Origin: Chelativorans intermedius
GTDB taxonomy: Bacteria > Pseudomonadota > Alphaproteobacteria > Rhizobiales > Rhizobiaceae
Direction: 5' to 3'
Assembly (NCBI RefSeq): GCF_025398255.1
Contig: NZ_JAODNW010000003.1
Location: 124,001 to 188,000, forward strand
Length of the DNA stretch: 64,000 nucleotides
Shown: positions 46,856 through 55,898 of the stretch, piece after piece
How positions within the stretch are numbered: the first letter of the stretch is position 1
How the letters are laid out: each line of letters starts with the position of its first letter
Position numbers and translations under genes: made by a program
The notes under the pieces: model-generated
The model's database searches: none
What the model saw: only the letters and a program-made list of their open reading frames with translations
What the model was told of the DNA's origin: nothing

Positions 46856-47532
46856 CTGTCCTTTCCTTTCCCGGTTGCCGCCTCGATGCGGTAGGCGCAG
46901 CGTCTCGCGCCGGCCAGGATGTGGTCGATGCGCGAGACGCGCACGCCGCTGCCCAGAACGGTGCGGAACACCGCAAGCTCTGAACGGCAGAAGCCCTGGC
47001 AGGCCGTGGCGGCGGCGCAGATCGGGCAGTGGTTCTCGATCAGAAGCAGCGTGCCATCTTCGAGCTTCTCCACCTCCGCCATGTAGCCCTCGCGCCGGCG
47101 CAGCCGGGCGAGGGCGGCGACGCGCTGCTCCAGCCCGGAATATGGCTGCAGGGCTTCGTCATAAGCCGTGCGCGCCGTCTCCTCCCGCTCCGCGATCAGG
47201 CGGTCGAGCCCCGCCTCGCCGAAGATGCGGCGGATGGAGGCAATGAGCTCCAGCGTCAGTTCCGCATGGCTGTCGGGAAAACGGGCATGGCCCTTCGCCG
47301 TCAGCCGCCACAGGCGTTCCGGCCGCCCGCGCCCCTCGGCAACTTCCCGGTAGGAGACGAGCCCCGCCTCCTCCAGTCGGACAAGCTGCTTGCGCGCGGC
47401 CACCACCGTGATGCCCAGCCGACTGGCCAGGTGCTGGGCGGTGGCGGCCCCCTTCGTCTTGAGCGCGAAGAGGATGCGTTCTTCTCCACGGGCGTGCGTG
47501 GCGTGCGATGCTGCGGCAGTGCGGATCGTCAT
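46852..47532 (-). CDS. SufR-like cysteine-containing transcriptional regulator
   Basis: ATG 47532 follows GGAGG and gives 226 residues. The N-terminal winged helix (about 15-80: RILFALKTKGAATAQHLASR, with GRGRPERLWRLT wing) is joined to a C-terminal segment like that of SufR: ENHCPIC, GFCRSEL, and RRCAYRI. Cys169 and Cys182 are 13 residues apart, as in SufR; Cys212 is the third candidate ligand, and Cys172 and Cys178 are extra. SufR binds an FeS cluster and represses suf genes, but here the partner is an MFS exporter. Redox or metal sensing is inference. A perfect palindrome overlies its promoter. Confidence 0.8.
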   Translation of the reverse strand: MTIRTAAASHATHARGEERILFALKTKGAATAQHLASRLGITVVAARKQLVRLEEAGLVSYREVAEGRGRPERLWRLTAKGHARFPDSHAELTLELIASIRRIFGEAGLDRLIAEREETARTAYDEALQPYSGLEQRVAALARLRRREGYMAEVEKLEDGTLLLIENHCPICAAATACQGFCRSELAVFRTVLGSGVRVSRIDHILAGARRCAYRIEAATGKGKDR

Positions 47533-47552
47533 GATGGCCTCCTCTATTAAAA

Positions 47553-47566
47553 AAACCATATGGTTT
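47553..47566. promoter_or_regulatory. Autoregulatory palindrome of the SufR-like regulator
   Basis: AAACCATATGGTTT is a perfect 14-bp palindrome 20 bp upstream of the regulator ATG. On the minus strand a TTGACA (47573-47578) sits just ahead of it, so a bound protein would cover the core promoter. Binding by the adjacent regulator is inferred. Confidence 0.6.
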
Positions 47567-47678
47567 CTTTATTGTCAATCGGCCTGCCGTGCCGCGTGCG
47601 GCTCCATCCATCTTGTCGAATCGCCACATCTCATGCAGGGATGGGGCGGCGGGGCGCTAGACGATCGGAAACGCGGCG

Positions 47679-48707
47679 ATGAACGTCTTTTCTGCGGCAC
47701 CCGCCACAAGGGAATGCGATTCCTGGCATACGATTTCGCCCCAGGCGCGCCGCGCCGCGCTGGAGCGGTATGGGAATTTCGTGCTCGCATACTCCGTGGC
47801 CTTCCAGCCGGGGCTTTCGCATTTTGGCGACGAGGAGGGCTTCCTTGCCTATCGCATGGTCGGCCGCACGGCCTTCGTGCTGGCCGATCCGCTGGCTCCG
47901 CGGGCGCGCTGGGCGGCTCTGGTGGATTCCTTCGTGCGGGAGAAGGGGGACGTCACCTTCTGGCAGGTCTCTCGCCCCATGGCGAAGCTGCTTGCAGAAC
48001 GCGGCTTCACGGTGAACGAGCTTGGCCTGGAAAGCTGGATCGCGCTCGACGGTTACGATTTCGCGGGGCCGCGCAAGCGCAGTTTTCGCACTGCGGTGAA
48101 CCGTTTCGTGCGCACCGGCCACCGGGTGGCCGAGCTTTCGCCCGCGATGTTCGATCCGGCGCGTCTTGAAGCCATCTCGCTCGGCTGGCGCCGCACGCGC
48201 ACCAACCGGCGACGCGAGCTTTCCTTCCTCGTGCGCCCCGTCGTGCTGGGGGAGGAACCGGGTGTGCGCAAGTTCTTCCTGCTCGACGGCGAAGGCCGGC
48301 CCGTCGCCTTTGCCTTCTTCGATCCGCTCTATGAGGACGGCCACATCGTCGGCTATCTCTCGGCAACCCGGCGCTGGCTGCCGGAAACCGATTCCCTGGC
48401 TGCCCATTTCCTGGTGCGCCGCGCCATCGAGACCTTCCAGGGCGAGGGCGTGCTGCGCCTCCATCTCGGGCTCATGCCCTTCCATCGCATCCACGACAAG
48501 GAGTTCACCAAGGACTGGCTTACCCGCCGGGCCTTCCGCTTCATGCACACCAACTGGCTTGCCCAGCGCCTCGTCTACCCGACGCAGAGCCTTGCCCGCC
48601 ATAAGGAGAGCTACGGCGGGAAAGGCCGGCAGACCTACTGTGCCATGAACACGCCGCCGGCGCTGCCGCGGCTTCTCAAGCTGGTGCGCGCCTGCAACAT
48701 TCTCTAG
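47679..48707 (+). CDS. DUF2156 / phosphatidylglycerol-lysyltransferase C-terminal domain protein, soluble
   Basis: The 342-residue protein corresponds to the catalytic C-terminal domain of MprF-type aminoacyl-phospholipid synthases (DUF2156, double GNAT fold). FVLADPLAPRARW, RRELSFLVRP and FHRIHDKEFTKDWLTRRAFR are typical segments. It lacks the multi-spanning flippase domain of MprF. It may aminoacylate a lipid using charged tRNA or modify another acceptor; the sequence does not decide. It is divergent from the SufR-like gene. The ribosome site is weak. Confidence 0.8.
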   Translation: MNVFSAAPATRECDSWHTISPQARRAALERYGNFVLAYSVAFQPGLSHFGDEEGFLAYRMVGRTAFVLADPLAPRARWAALVDSFVREKGDVTFWQVSRPMAKLLAERGFTVNELGLESWIALDGYDFAGPRKRSFRTAVNRFVRTGHRVAELSPAMFDPARLEAISLGWRRTRTNRRRELSFLVRPVVLGEEPGVRKFFLLDGEGRPVAFAFFDPLYEDGHIVGYLSATRRWLPETDSLAAHFLVRRAIETFQGEGVLRLHLGLMPFHRIHDKEFTKDWLTRRAFRFMHTNWLAQRLVYPTQSLARHKESYGGKGRQTYCAMNTPPALPRLLKLVRACNIL

Positions 48708-48815
48708 ACCGGTTCATCGTTTCAATGAAACGCTGATCCGGTCCATCTCTTTGTTTTTGCGGCATTTGTGCGACGCCAGATGATTCCATCTGGCTGCAAA
48801 ATGCTGCAGCGGCGG

Positions 48816-49286
48816 TCAGCCGGCGGCTGCGGCCTCCAGCCCGGCAATATCGAGCTTGACCATCTTCAGCATGGCCTCGGCCACGCGCTGCCTCTTCCGC
48901 GGGTCCGGGTCGCTCATCAGCTCGCTCAGCCGCCGCGGCACGATCTGCCAGGAGAGGCCCCAGCGGTCGCGCAGCCATCCGCACTGTTCCTCCGCCCCGC
49001 CGTCCTTCAAAGCTTCCCAGAGCCGGTCGATCCCGGCCTGGTCCTCGCATTCGACTGTGATCGAGAAGGCGTGGTTGAAGGTTGCCGGTCCCGCCGCCTC
49101 GAGCGCCATGTAGCGCTGGTCGCCGAGGGTGAAGCTGGCGACCTTCACGCTGCCGATCGGGCCGGACGGCGTGTCGGCGGGAAAGGTGGAGATCTCGCCC
49201 ATGGACGAGCCGGGAATGAGCGCGGTGTAGAAGCGGATCGCCGCCTCCATGTCCTGCGTGAACCACAAGTGCTGGATGACCTTCAT
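48816..49286 (-). CDS. VOC-family (PhnB-like) protein
   Basis: ATG 49286 after GGAGAGG gives 156 residues. The vicinal-oxygen-chelate pattern is clear: HLWFTQDMEAAIRFYTALIP, then FTLGDQRYMALEAAG and an HAFSITVEC strand, ending DRWGLSWQIVPRRLSELM. It belongs to the PhnB-like/3-demethylubiquinone-methyltransferase-like VOC group, whose members mostly lack tested function. It is followed upstream by an SDR gene on the same strand, 96 bp away; co-transcription is possible. Confidence 0.82.
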   Translation of the reverse strand: MKVIQHLWFTQDMEAAIRFYTALIPGSSMGEISTFPADTPSGPIGSVKVASFTLGDQRYMALEAAGPATFNHAFSITVECEDQAGIDRLWEALKDGGAEEQCGWLRDRWGLSWQIVPRRLSELMSDPDPRKRQRVAEAMLKMVKLDIAGLEAAAAG

Positions 49287-49382
49287 GGAACCTCTCCGTT
49301 CTGGTGCTGTCGCGTGTTCCGCTGGAAACACATGCCAAGGACGAAGAAGGCCCCCCGTTCCCGACAGGCCGGGCGGCCGGTG

Positions 49383-50159
49383 TCAGATTGCGGTGATTCC
49401 CCCATCGATGGCCAGCGCCTGGCCGGTCATGAAGCTGTTTTCGGGGTCGGCGGCAAAGAGGATCACCCGCACCACCTCGTCCACCTCCGCCAGCCGCCGC
49501 ATCGGCACGCCGCGGGTCAGGCCCGCCTCCGCCTTGTCGGTCCTGGCGGGCGTCATCTTCAACGTCTCCGTGACCATTTCGGTGCGCGAGAAGGAGGGAC
49601 ACACGGCGTTCACGCGGATGCCCTTGGTGGCATATTCGGCGGCCGCGGCGCGGGTCAGGCCGATCACGCCGTGCTTGGCCGCCGTATAGGCGGCAAGCCG
49701 CGGCGCCCCGGCAAGCCCGGCGACGGATGCCACATTGACGATCGCTCCCTTGCGTCCCACCGTGCGGCGGCGCTGCTCCAGGGCCGGCAGCTGGTGCTTC
49801 ATGGCGTAGAAGACACCCATCAGATCGATGTCGATGATGCGCCGCGCCTCCTCGGAGGGGATGAGGTGGAAGCGCACGAAAGGCTGGGCCACACCGGCAT
49901 TGTTGATTGCGATGTCGAGGCCGCCGAATCGCTCCTGCGCCAGCCCCACCAGCCGCTCCGAAAGGCTTTCCTCGGTGATGTCGCCGGCCAGGAGCGCCGT
50001 TTCCGCGTCCAGCGAGGCTGCGAGCGCTTCGAGGGCCTCTTCACGCAGATCCGACAGGACGAGGCGCGCGCCCTCGCGGGCCAGCTCCCTTGCCAGGCGC
50101 CGACCGAAACCTCCGGCGGCGCCCGTCAGGAGCACGGTCAGACCGTCAAAACGCCCCAT
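49383..50159 (-). CDS. SDR-family oxidoreductase
   Basis: The 258-residue enzyme shows the classical short-chain dehydrogenase motifs: TGAAGGFGRRLA (cofactor glycine motif), NNAGVA, Ser in NVASVAG, YTAAK (catalytic Tyr and Lys) and a C-terminal GQALAIDGG. Asp in LVLSDLREE after the second strand favours NAD(H). GGAGAGGAAG precedes the ATG. The substrate is unknown; the MaoC hydratase gene next to it hints at acyl-CoA or hydroxyacid metabolism. Confidence 0.88.
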   Translation of the reverse strand: MGRFDGLTVLLTGAAGGFGRRLARELAREGARLVLSDLREEALEALAASLDAETALLAGDITEESLSERLVGLAQERFGGLDIAINNAGVAQPFVRFHLIPSEEARRIIDIDLMGVFYAMKHQLPALEQRRRTVGRKGAIVNVASVAGLAGAPRLAAYTAAKHGVIGLTRAAAAEYATKGIRVNAVCPSFSRTEMVTETLKMTPARTDKAEAGLTRGVPMRRLAEVDEVVRVILFAADPENSFMTGQALAIDGGITAI

Positions 50160-50312
50160 GCGTTCTTCCTCTCCGCATCGTCCGGTGAACCATGGGGGGC
50201 CTGTTTCCGGCGGCCTTCATGGTCCGTCTATCCCCTTGCAGGGCGTGGCTTGCGCTGACGGCCCGCACGTGAAATTCCGCTGCCTTTTCCCGGTTTGCAG
50301 CGGCACAGTCAA

Positions 50313-50324
50313 GCCGTTAACGGC
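50313..50324. promoter_or_regulatory. Palindrome upstream of the SDR gene
   Basis: GCCGTTAACGGC is a perfect 12-bp palindrome between the MaoC stop and the SDR start. It could be an operator, but it is short and no regulator gene is adjacent. Confidence 0.25.
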
Positions 50325-50342
50325 CATCGGGGGCGGTTGTCC

Positions 50343-50831
50343 TCATGCGGCCGATTGGTCGGGCCGTTCCGGCATGGCAAGCGTCAGCCAGCGGGCGGTC
50401 AGCGCCGGCTTGGCGCTGTTTTCGATCTCGACCGTCACGTCGTAGTGGCATTCCACGATGCCGGAGGGGCGCAGCCTGAGCTGCGCGAGCACGAAACGGG
50501 CGCGGATGCGGGCGCCGGATTTTACGGGATTGAGAAAGCGAATGCGGTCGAAGCCGAAATTCACGCCGGCGCTCGTTCCCTCCAGCGGCGGCACGGCCTC
50601 GAAGATCATCGTCGAAAGCAGCGACAGCGACAGGAAGCCGTGGGCGATGGTGCCGCCATAGGGCGTTTCGCGCGCGGCGCGCTCCGGGTCGGTGTGAATG
50701 AACTGATGGTCATCGGTCGCCTCGGCGAAGCGGTCGATCATCTCCTGCGAGACGGTGCGCCAGTTCGACACGCCCACCTCTTCGCCCACCAGAGCCTTGG
50801 CCTCTTCGATTCCGATCCTCTGCTCGCGCAA
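50343..50831 (-). CDS. MaoC-family hydratase
   Basis: The protein has a hot-dog fold with the (R)-hydratase 2 motif DHQFIHTDPERA (catalytic Asp and His), and GGTIAHGFLSLSL. It would hydrate 2-enoyl-CoA to (R)-3-hydroxyacyl-CoA. A TTG at 50831 after AAGGGG gives 162 residues, the family length; the ATG at 50882 adds 17 residues of unlike composition, so the start is uncertain. It may run with the SDR gene 183 bp downstream. Confidence 0.85.
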   Translation of the reverse strand: MREQRIGIEEAKALVGEEVGVSNWRTVSQEMIDRFAEATDDHQFIHTDPERAARETPYGGTIAHGFLSLSLLSTMIFEAVPPLEGTSAGVNFGFDRIRFLNPVKSGARIRARFVLAQLRLRPSGIVECHYDVTVEIENSAKPALTARWLTLAMPERPDQSAA

Positions 50832-50927
50832 CTGCCTACCCCTTCCCGCACGGCCGATTTGCCCGCACAGATACCGTGTCATGCCGGCATTGTCATCCGG
50901 GTCTCCGGCTGCGTCGATCGGTGGGGC

Positions 50928-53900
50928 TCAGCGTCCTTGGGTGGAGGCGGCGCGTTCGAGCTCACCCTGAAGGCGGGCCTCCTCCTCGGCCTTGGGGGTG
51001 GTGAAGCGGCCAAGCAGCAGATAGGCCACGGGGGTCAGGTAAAGCGTGGAAAGGGCGGAAAGCCCCAGTCCGCCGACGATCACCCAGCCAAGGGCAATGC
51101 GCGCTTCCGCGCCCGCGCCCGTGGCCAGCACCAGCGGCACGCCGCCCACCACGGTGCAGATCATGGTCATGGCGACCGGCCGCAGGCGGATGAGCGCGGC
51201 CTGCTCCACCGCCGCGCGCACGCCGAGGCCCCGGTCGCGGAGCTGGTTCGCGAACTCGACGATGAGAATGCCGTTCTTGGCCATGACGCCGACCAGCAGC
51301 ACGAGGCCTATCTGGCTGTAGACGTTCAGGCTGGTGCCGGTCAGAAGCAGCGCGAAGACGGCACAGGCGAGGCCCAGCGGCACTGTCGCCATGATGATGA
51401 GCGCGCTGATGAAGCTTTCGAACTGGGCCGCCAGCACAAGCAGGATGATGATCAACGCGAAGCCGAAGATGGTCAGCATGCTGTCGGCCGTCCCGCCGAG
51501 CGTTGCCGCCTCGGCCAGCGGGATGATGCGGGCCCCCTCCGGCAGGTGAGGGGCGGCGATCTCCTCCGCACGGGCCAGCGCGTCGCCCAGCGCAAAGCCG
51601 TTTTCCAGGCCGGATGTCACGCGCACCACGCGCATCTGCTCCTCGCGCTGCAGCGAGGGCGGTACGGCCTCCTCGCGCAGGGTGGCGACGGTCGAAAGCG
51701 GAACGAAGCGCGCATCGCCGGTGCGCACGAAGATGTTTTCCAGGTCTGTCGGGTCGTTCACCGGGTCGGTGGTGGAAACAAGCTTGATGTCGAAGCTCTT
51801 GTCCTCGATGAACAGCGAGCCGATCCGGCGCCCGTCGAGCAGCGCCTGCAGGGATTCGCCGAGGCCGGCGATCTCGATGCCCAGGTCGGCGGCGCGCTGG
51901 CGGTCAATCTCCACCTTGAGCTGCGGCTGGGTGGCATCCTGCGTCAGGCGCGGCCTGTCGAAGCGCGGGTCCTTCTCCATCTCCTCGACGATGGCGATGG
52001 CCGCATCGCTCAGCCGGTCGTAATCGTAGCCGGCCACGGCAAACTGCAGGCCGCTGCCGGAGCCGCGAATGCCCAGGCTGTTGGGCTGGAAGGCGAAGGC
52101 GCGCACGCCGGAGACGCCGGCCGCAAGCCCGTTCACCTCGTCCAGGATCTCCTGCTGGGTGCGCTCGCGCTCCTCCCAGGGGGCCAGGCCCAGCACCAGA
52201 AAGCCGCTGTTGGAACCGCCCCAGCCGACGATGGAGAAGGTGTTGCGGATCTCGCCACGCTCGCGCAGCGGCTCGATCAGCATCTCGATGCTGCGCATCT
52301 TGCTGGTCAGATAGTCGAGGCTCACCCCTTCCGGGGCGGAAACGCGCATGAAGGCCACGGCGCGGTCCTCGGTGGGCGTGAGCTCCGATTTCACCAGCCC
52401 GAACAGCCCGTAGGCGGCGCCGGCAAACAGTGCGGAGGCGAGCAGCACCACCGCCGGCGCGTCGAGGCAGAAATGCAGGGTGCGCGCATAGAGGCGGGAA
52501 AGCCCGTTGCCGAGACGACCGAGCGGGCCGGTGGCCGCTTCCTGCGCCGCGCCGCGCTCGCCGGAGACGAGCATGCGCGATGCCAGCATCGGACACAGCG
52601 ACAGGGCGACGATGGAGGACAGGAAGACGGAGAAGGCTAGCACGAAGCCGAATTCGCGGAACAGCCCGCCCGCCTGGCCGGGCAGGAAGGAGAGCGGCAC
52701 GAAGACCGCCATCAGCACCGCCGTGGTGGCGATGACGGCGAAGAAGACCTCCTGCGTGCCCAGCACGGCGGCGGCGCGCGGCCCCATGCCCTGGTTGCGC
52801 CGGCGCACGATGTTCTCCAGCACGACGATGGCATCGTCGACCACCAGGCCGGTGGCCAGCACCAGCGCCAGAAGGGTCAGGATGTTGATGGAAAAGCCGG
52901 CCAGATAGATCGCCGCCACCGTGCCGATCAGCGCCACGGGAATCGCCACGCCGGGAATGACGGTGGCCCGCAGGTCGCGCAGGAACAGGAAGATGACGAC
53001 GAGCACGATCGTCACCGCAATGGCCAGCGCAATCTCCACCTCATGGATGGCGCCCTTGATGAAGATCGCGTCGTCGCTGGTGACGGCGATCTCCACACCC
53101 GGGGGAAGCACCGGGCGGATGCGCTCTACCGCCGCGCGCACGCCCTCGGAGATGTCGAGCGTGTTCGACTGCGCCTGACGCACGATGCCGAGCCCGATGC
53201 CGTTCTTTCCGTTGGAGCGCAGGCGGCTTTCGCCGATATCGGGGCCCAGCGCGACCGCCGCCACGTCGCCGAGGCGCACATTGCGTGAAAGCTGGATGTT
53301 TTCGAGATCCTGCGGCGTGGCGACGGTGGCCGTCGCGCGCACGATCAGGTCATGGGAGGCGCTTGTGAGCGAGCCGGCGGGGCTGTCGAAGGCGACGGTG
53401 GACAGCGCATTGCCGATGTCGCCCACGGTAAAGCCGAGGCTGGCAAGCCGCGCCTGGTCGATATCGACGCGGAAGATCTTGTCGCGTTCGCCATAAACCT
53501 GGACATCGGCAACCCCGGGCACGGTTGCCAGCTTGTCGACGATCTCGTCCTCGACATAGACCGTCATGTCCTCGATGCTCATCTCGTCGGAGGTCACGGC
53601 CAGGCGCATCACCGGCTGGGCGTCGTCGTCGGCCTTGACGACGGTCGGCACGTCGGCGTCCTCCGGCAGGTCGTTCTGCACGCGGCCCACGGCGTCGCGC
53701 ACGTCTGAGGCGGCGGCGTCGATGTCGACATTCTCGTTGAACTCGATCGTCACCCGGCTGCGGCCGAAGGACGAGGAGGAGGAGATGGCCGAAACGCCGG
53801 CGATCCGTGTCACCGCGCTTTCGATGGTGGCGGTGATCTCGCGGTCGATGGTCTCCGCCGCCGCGCCCTCGAAGCGTGTCGTCACGGAGACGACCGGGCG

Positions 53901-54056
53901 GTCGACCGCCGGCAGCTCGCGCACCTCGACGCCGTAGAGGGCGGCCAGGCCGGCCACGGCGATGAGCGTGTTGAAGACGAAGGCGAGAACGGGCCGTCGC
54001 ACGAAAAGCGCGGTGATGCCGCCATCGGCCTGTGTCATCCGTCTTGCCGCGCCCAT
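50928..54056 (-). CDS. RND-family efflux transporter permease
   Basis: The 1042-residue inner-membrane pump has the AcrB/MexB layout. There is a first helix near residue 20, a large porter loop, and a helix bundle containing VVDDAIVVLENI with the Asp pair of proton relay. A second large loop and a final helix bundle (GVMAKNGILIVEFANQLRD) complete it. ATG 54056 follows GGAGACAGGG. The sequence style is nearest the MdtB/MexF-like HAE1 group. The adaptor gene is directly upstream (15 bp); an outer-membrane TolC partner is not in the window. Confidence 0.93.
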   Translation of the reverse strand: MGAARRMTQADGGITALFVRRPVLAFVFNTLIAVAGLAALYGVEVRELPAVDRPVVSVTTRFEGAAAETIDREITATIESAVTRIAGVSAISSSSSFGRSRVTIEFNENVDIDAAASDVRDAVGRVQNDLPEDADVPTVVKADDDAQPVMRLAVTSDEMSIEDMTVYVEDEIVDKLATVPGVADVQVYGERDKIFRVDIDQARLASLGFTVGDIGNALSTVAFDSPAGSLTSASHDLIVRATATVATPQDLENIQLSRNVRLGDVAAVALGPDIGESRLRSNGKNGIGLGIVRQAQSNTLDISEGVRAAVERIRPVLPPGVEIAVTSDDAIFIKGAIHEVEIALAIAVTIVLVVIFLFLRDLRATVIPGVAIPVALIGTVAAIYLAGFSINILTLLALVLATGLVVDDAIVVLENIVRRRNQGMGPRAAAVLGTQEVFFAVIATTAVLMAVFVPLSFLPGQAGGLFREFGFVLAFSVFLSSIVALSLCPMLASRMLVSGERGAAQEAATGPLGRLGNGLSRLYARTLHFCLDAPAVVLLASALFAGAAYGLFGLVKSELTPTEDRAVAFMRVSAPEGVSLDYLTSKMRSIEMLIEPLRERGEIRNTFSIVGWGGSNSGFLVLGLAPWEERERTQQEILDEVNGLAAGVSGVRAFAFQPNSLGIRGSGSGLQFAVAGYDYDRLSDAAIAIVEEMEKDPRFDRPRLTQDATQPQLKVEIDRQRAADLGIEIAGLGESLQALLDGRRIGSLFIEDKSFDIKLVSTTDPVNDPTDLENIFVRTGDARFVPLSTVATLREEAVPPSLQREEQMRVVRVTSGLENGFALGDALARAEEIAAPHLPEGARIIPLAEAATLGGTADSMLTIFGFALIIILLVLAAQFESFISALIIMATVPLGLACAVFALLLTGTSLNVYSQIGLVLLVGVMAKNGILIVEFANQLRDRGLGVRAAVEQAALIRLRPVAMTMICTVVGGVPLVLATGAGAEARIALGWVIVGGLGLSALSTLYLTPVAYLLLGRFTTPKAEEEARLQGELERAASTQGR

Positions 54057-54070
54057 TGCCCTGTCTCCGC

Positions 54071-55192
54071 TTACGAGCGCGCCGGCTCCTCGCCGCGCGC
54101 CACAGGCACGCCCTCGCGCACGGCGTGAACGCCCTCGATCACCACCTGCTCGCCGGCGGCCAGCGCGCCCTCCACCAGCACGCTGTCGGCATTGCGCTGG
54201 ATGATGGTGACGGGAACGCGGCGCGCCACGCCGTCGCGCACGGCCCAGACATAGGCGCCCTCGCGCCCCCACTGCACGGCGAGCGGGTCGACCGCCGGGT
54301 AGCGCTCGCCGGGAAATGCCATGCGCACGCGGAAGGCCATGCCCGAGCGCAGCGTGTCGGCGGGGTTGTCGATGCGGCCCTGGACGCGCAGGGTGCGGCT
54401 CTCCGGGTCCACCTGATTGTCGACGGCGCGCACCGTGCCGCGATAGGTCTCGTCGGGCCGGGCGATGGATTCGGCAGTCAACGGCGCACCCGGCACGACG
54501 GCGCGGGCATAGCGCTCCGGCACCCAGAAATCGACGAGGATCTGCGAGCGGTCGGCGATGACCGCAATGTCGTCCGAGGAGGTCACATAGTCGCCCACCG
54601 AGACCGGCAGGATGCCCACATGGCCGGCGATGGGGGCGGTGATGGCCCGCCTTTCGAGCGCCAGCCGCGCTTCGCGCAGGGCAAGCTCCGCATTGCGCAC
54701 CTCAAGCTCGGCATCTGTCTTCTGCACTGCCGTCGCGGTGTTGGAGGAGCGCAGCGCCTCGATGCGCGCCAGGCGGGCGCGCGCGTCGTCCAAGGCAAGC
54801 TTGGCGCGATCGACGGCGATGACCTCGCCCTCCGAGTCCAGCCGGGCGATCACCTCGCCGGCCGCCACCTGGCTGTCCGGTTCCACGGCGATCTCGACGA
54901 TCTGCCCGGAGGCGAAAGGCCGCAGAGCGACGGTGCGCAGCGCGCTGCCCGTGCCGATGGCGCTCAGCCGGTCATTGATGGTGGCGCTTTCCACCGGCGC
55001 CATCACCACCGGGCTTCCCGTGGCGCGGGGGCCGCCCCGGCGCGCGCCGGCGGCGGGGGCGGTGGCTGCCGGGGCCTCGCCGATGCCCCATTCCGCCGCC
55101 ATTTCCGCAGCGCCGGGAAAGAAGCGGTACCAGACGACGGCCGCCACCCCCAGGATCAGGAGGCACAACAGGGCCTGTTTCCACCATTTCAT
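54071..55192 (-). CDS. RND efflux periplasmic adaptor (HlyD/MFP family)
   Basis: The 373-residue protein has an uncleaved N-terminal membrane anchor (QALLCLLILGVAAVVWYRFF), a lipoyl/barrel-sandwich domain (GQIVEIAVEPDSQVAAGEVI), a coiled-coil hairpin (about 125-175) and a beta-barrel domain (GRIDNPADTLRSGMAFRV). It links the RND pump to an outer-membrane channel. It is the first gene of the pair. A Pro/Ala-rich linker (about 40-62) follows the anchor. Confidence 0.92.
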   Translation of the reverse strand: MKWWKQALLCLLILGVAAVVWYRFFPGAAEMAAEWGIGEAPAATAPAAGARRGGPRATGSPVVMAPVESATINDRLSAIGTGSALRTVALRPFASGQIVEIAVEPDSQVAAGEVIARLDSEGEVIAVDRAKLALDDARARLARIEALRSSNTATAVQKTDAELEVRNAELALREARLALERRAITAPIAGHVGILPVSVGDYVTSSDDIAVIADRSQILVDFWVPERYARAVVPGAPLTAESIARPDETYRGTVRAVDNQVDPESRTLRVQGRIDNPADTLRSGMAFRVRMAFPGERYPAVDPLAVQWGREGAYVWAVRDGVARRVPVTIIQRNADSVLVEGALAAGEQVVIEGVHAVREGVPVARGEEPARS

Positions 55193-55308
55193 CCGCGTCT
55201 CCGGGTGCCATCGCGTGCATGCCGGCGCACGCCGTCTTTGCGCCTTGCCTCCTTCTAGGGCAGAAGTGGGGCGGGCCGCACCTTAAATTGCCGTAACGTG
55301 GCGCCCGT

Positions 55309-55602
55309 TCAGGCCGTGGTGCGCCGCATGCGGCCCACGCTGCCGGCGATCTCGCTATAGGCGGCGCCGGGCAGGGCGCGCCTGTTGGCCTCGCGCAGGA
55401 AGCGCAGGGGAAACAGCATCGCCTCGACATTGGCGGACGAAAGCTGCCCGGGCCGCAGCCGGTCTCCGGCAAGCGCGGTCTCGGCCCCGGCAAGCGCCGC
55501 GTCGATCTCCTCCGCCTCGGCCAGGCCCTTCTCGCGCAGCAGGCAGCACAGCGCCGACACGGCCATCAGCATGCCCTCCATCTGCAGGTTCGCGGTGTTC
55601 AT
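55309..55602 (-). CDS. Small hypothetical protein, 97 residues
   Basis: ATG 55602 follows GGAGGGAGG and gives a 97-residue, mainly helical protein (MNTANLQMEGMLMAVSALCC, then REKGLAEAEEIDAALAGAE). It has no signal peptide or motif that I recognise. It lies between the tRNA gene and the RND operon on the same strand. The strong ribosome site supports it. The extension upstream to 55902 crosses the tRNA and is not real. Confidence 0.6.
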   Translation of the reverse strand: MNTANLQMEGMLMAVSALCCLLREKGLAEAEEIDAALAGAETALAGDRLRPGQLSSANVEAMLFPLRFLREANRRALPGAAYSEIAGSVGRMRRTTA

Positions 55603-55772
55603 CGGCGGCCTCCCTCCGGGTTTTCTTGCAGGGCGCGGGGCTCGGCAGGCATCGAGGGCCGTTCTCCGCCCAAGCGCCTGCAAAATCATAGCATGCCGCA
55701 GCCGCCCCCGTCTCGCATGGCAGGTCGCCCGCGCCGGCAGGAGGAACGTTCCGTCAAATTTGAGGGGGAGGA

Positions 55773-55847
55773 TGGTGGGCGTGACTGGGATTGAACCAGT
55801 GACCCCTACGATGTCAACGTAGTGCTCTCCCGCTGAGCTACACGCCC
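55773..55847 (-). tRNA. tRNA-Val (anticodon GAC)
   Basis: The minus strand reads GGGCGTG at the 5' end pairing with CACGCCC near the 3' end, followed by A and an encoded CCA (55773-55775). The D-arm (GTAGCTCAGCGGGAGAGC) and T-arm (GGTTCAATCC, read as TTCAAT) are normal. The anticodon loop TTGACAT gives GAC, valine. Length is 75 with CCA. Confidence 0.95.
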
Positions 55848-55898
55848 ATCCGACGCCGCGCCATACACCACTATTCGCGCCCGGCGTCAAGGGCGCTT

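Noticed and set aside
50882..50884. ATG start for the MaoC gene giving 179 residues
   Set aside because: The extra N-terminal residues are unlike MaoC and no ribosome site precedes them; TTG 50831 fits better, though the choice is not certain.
54032..55258. 408-codon plus-strand frame opposite the RND adaptor gene
   Set aside because: Antisense shadow with repetitive His/Arg/Gly composition.
55743..55752. GGAACGTTCC perfect palindrome next to tRNA-Val
   Set aside because: Only 10 bp, no adjacent promoter or regulator, and such palindromes occur by chance in 64 kb.
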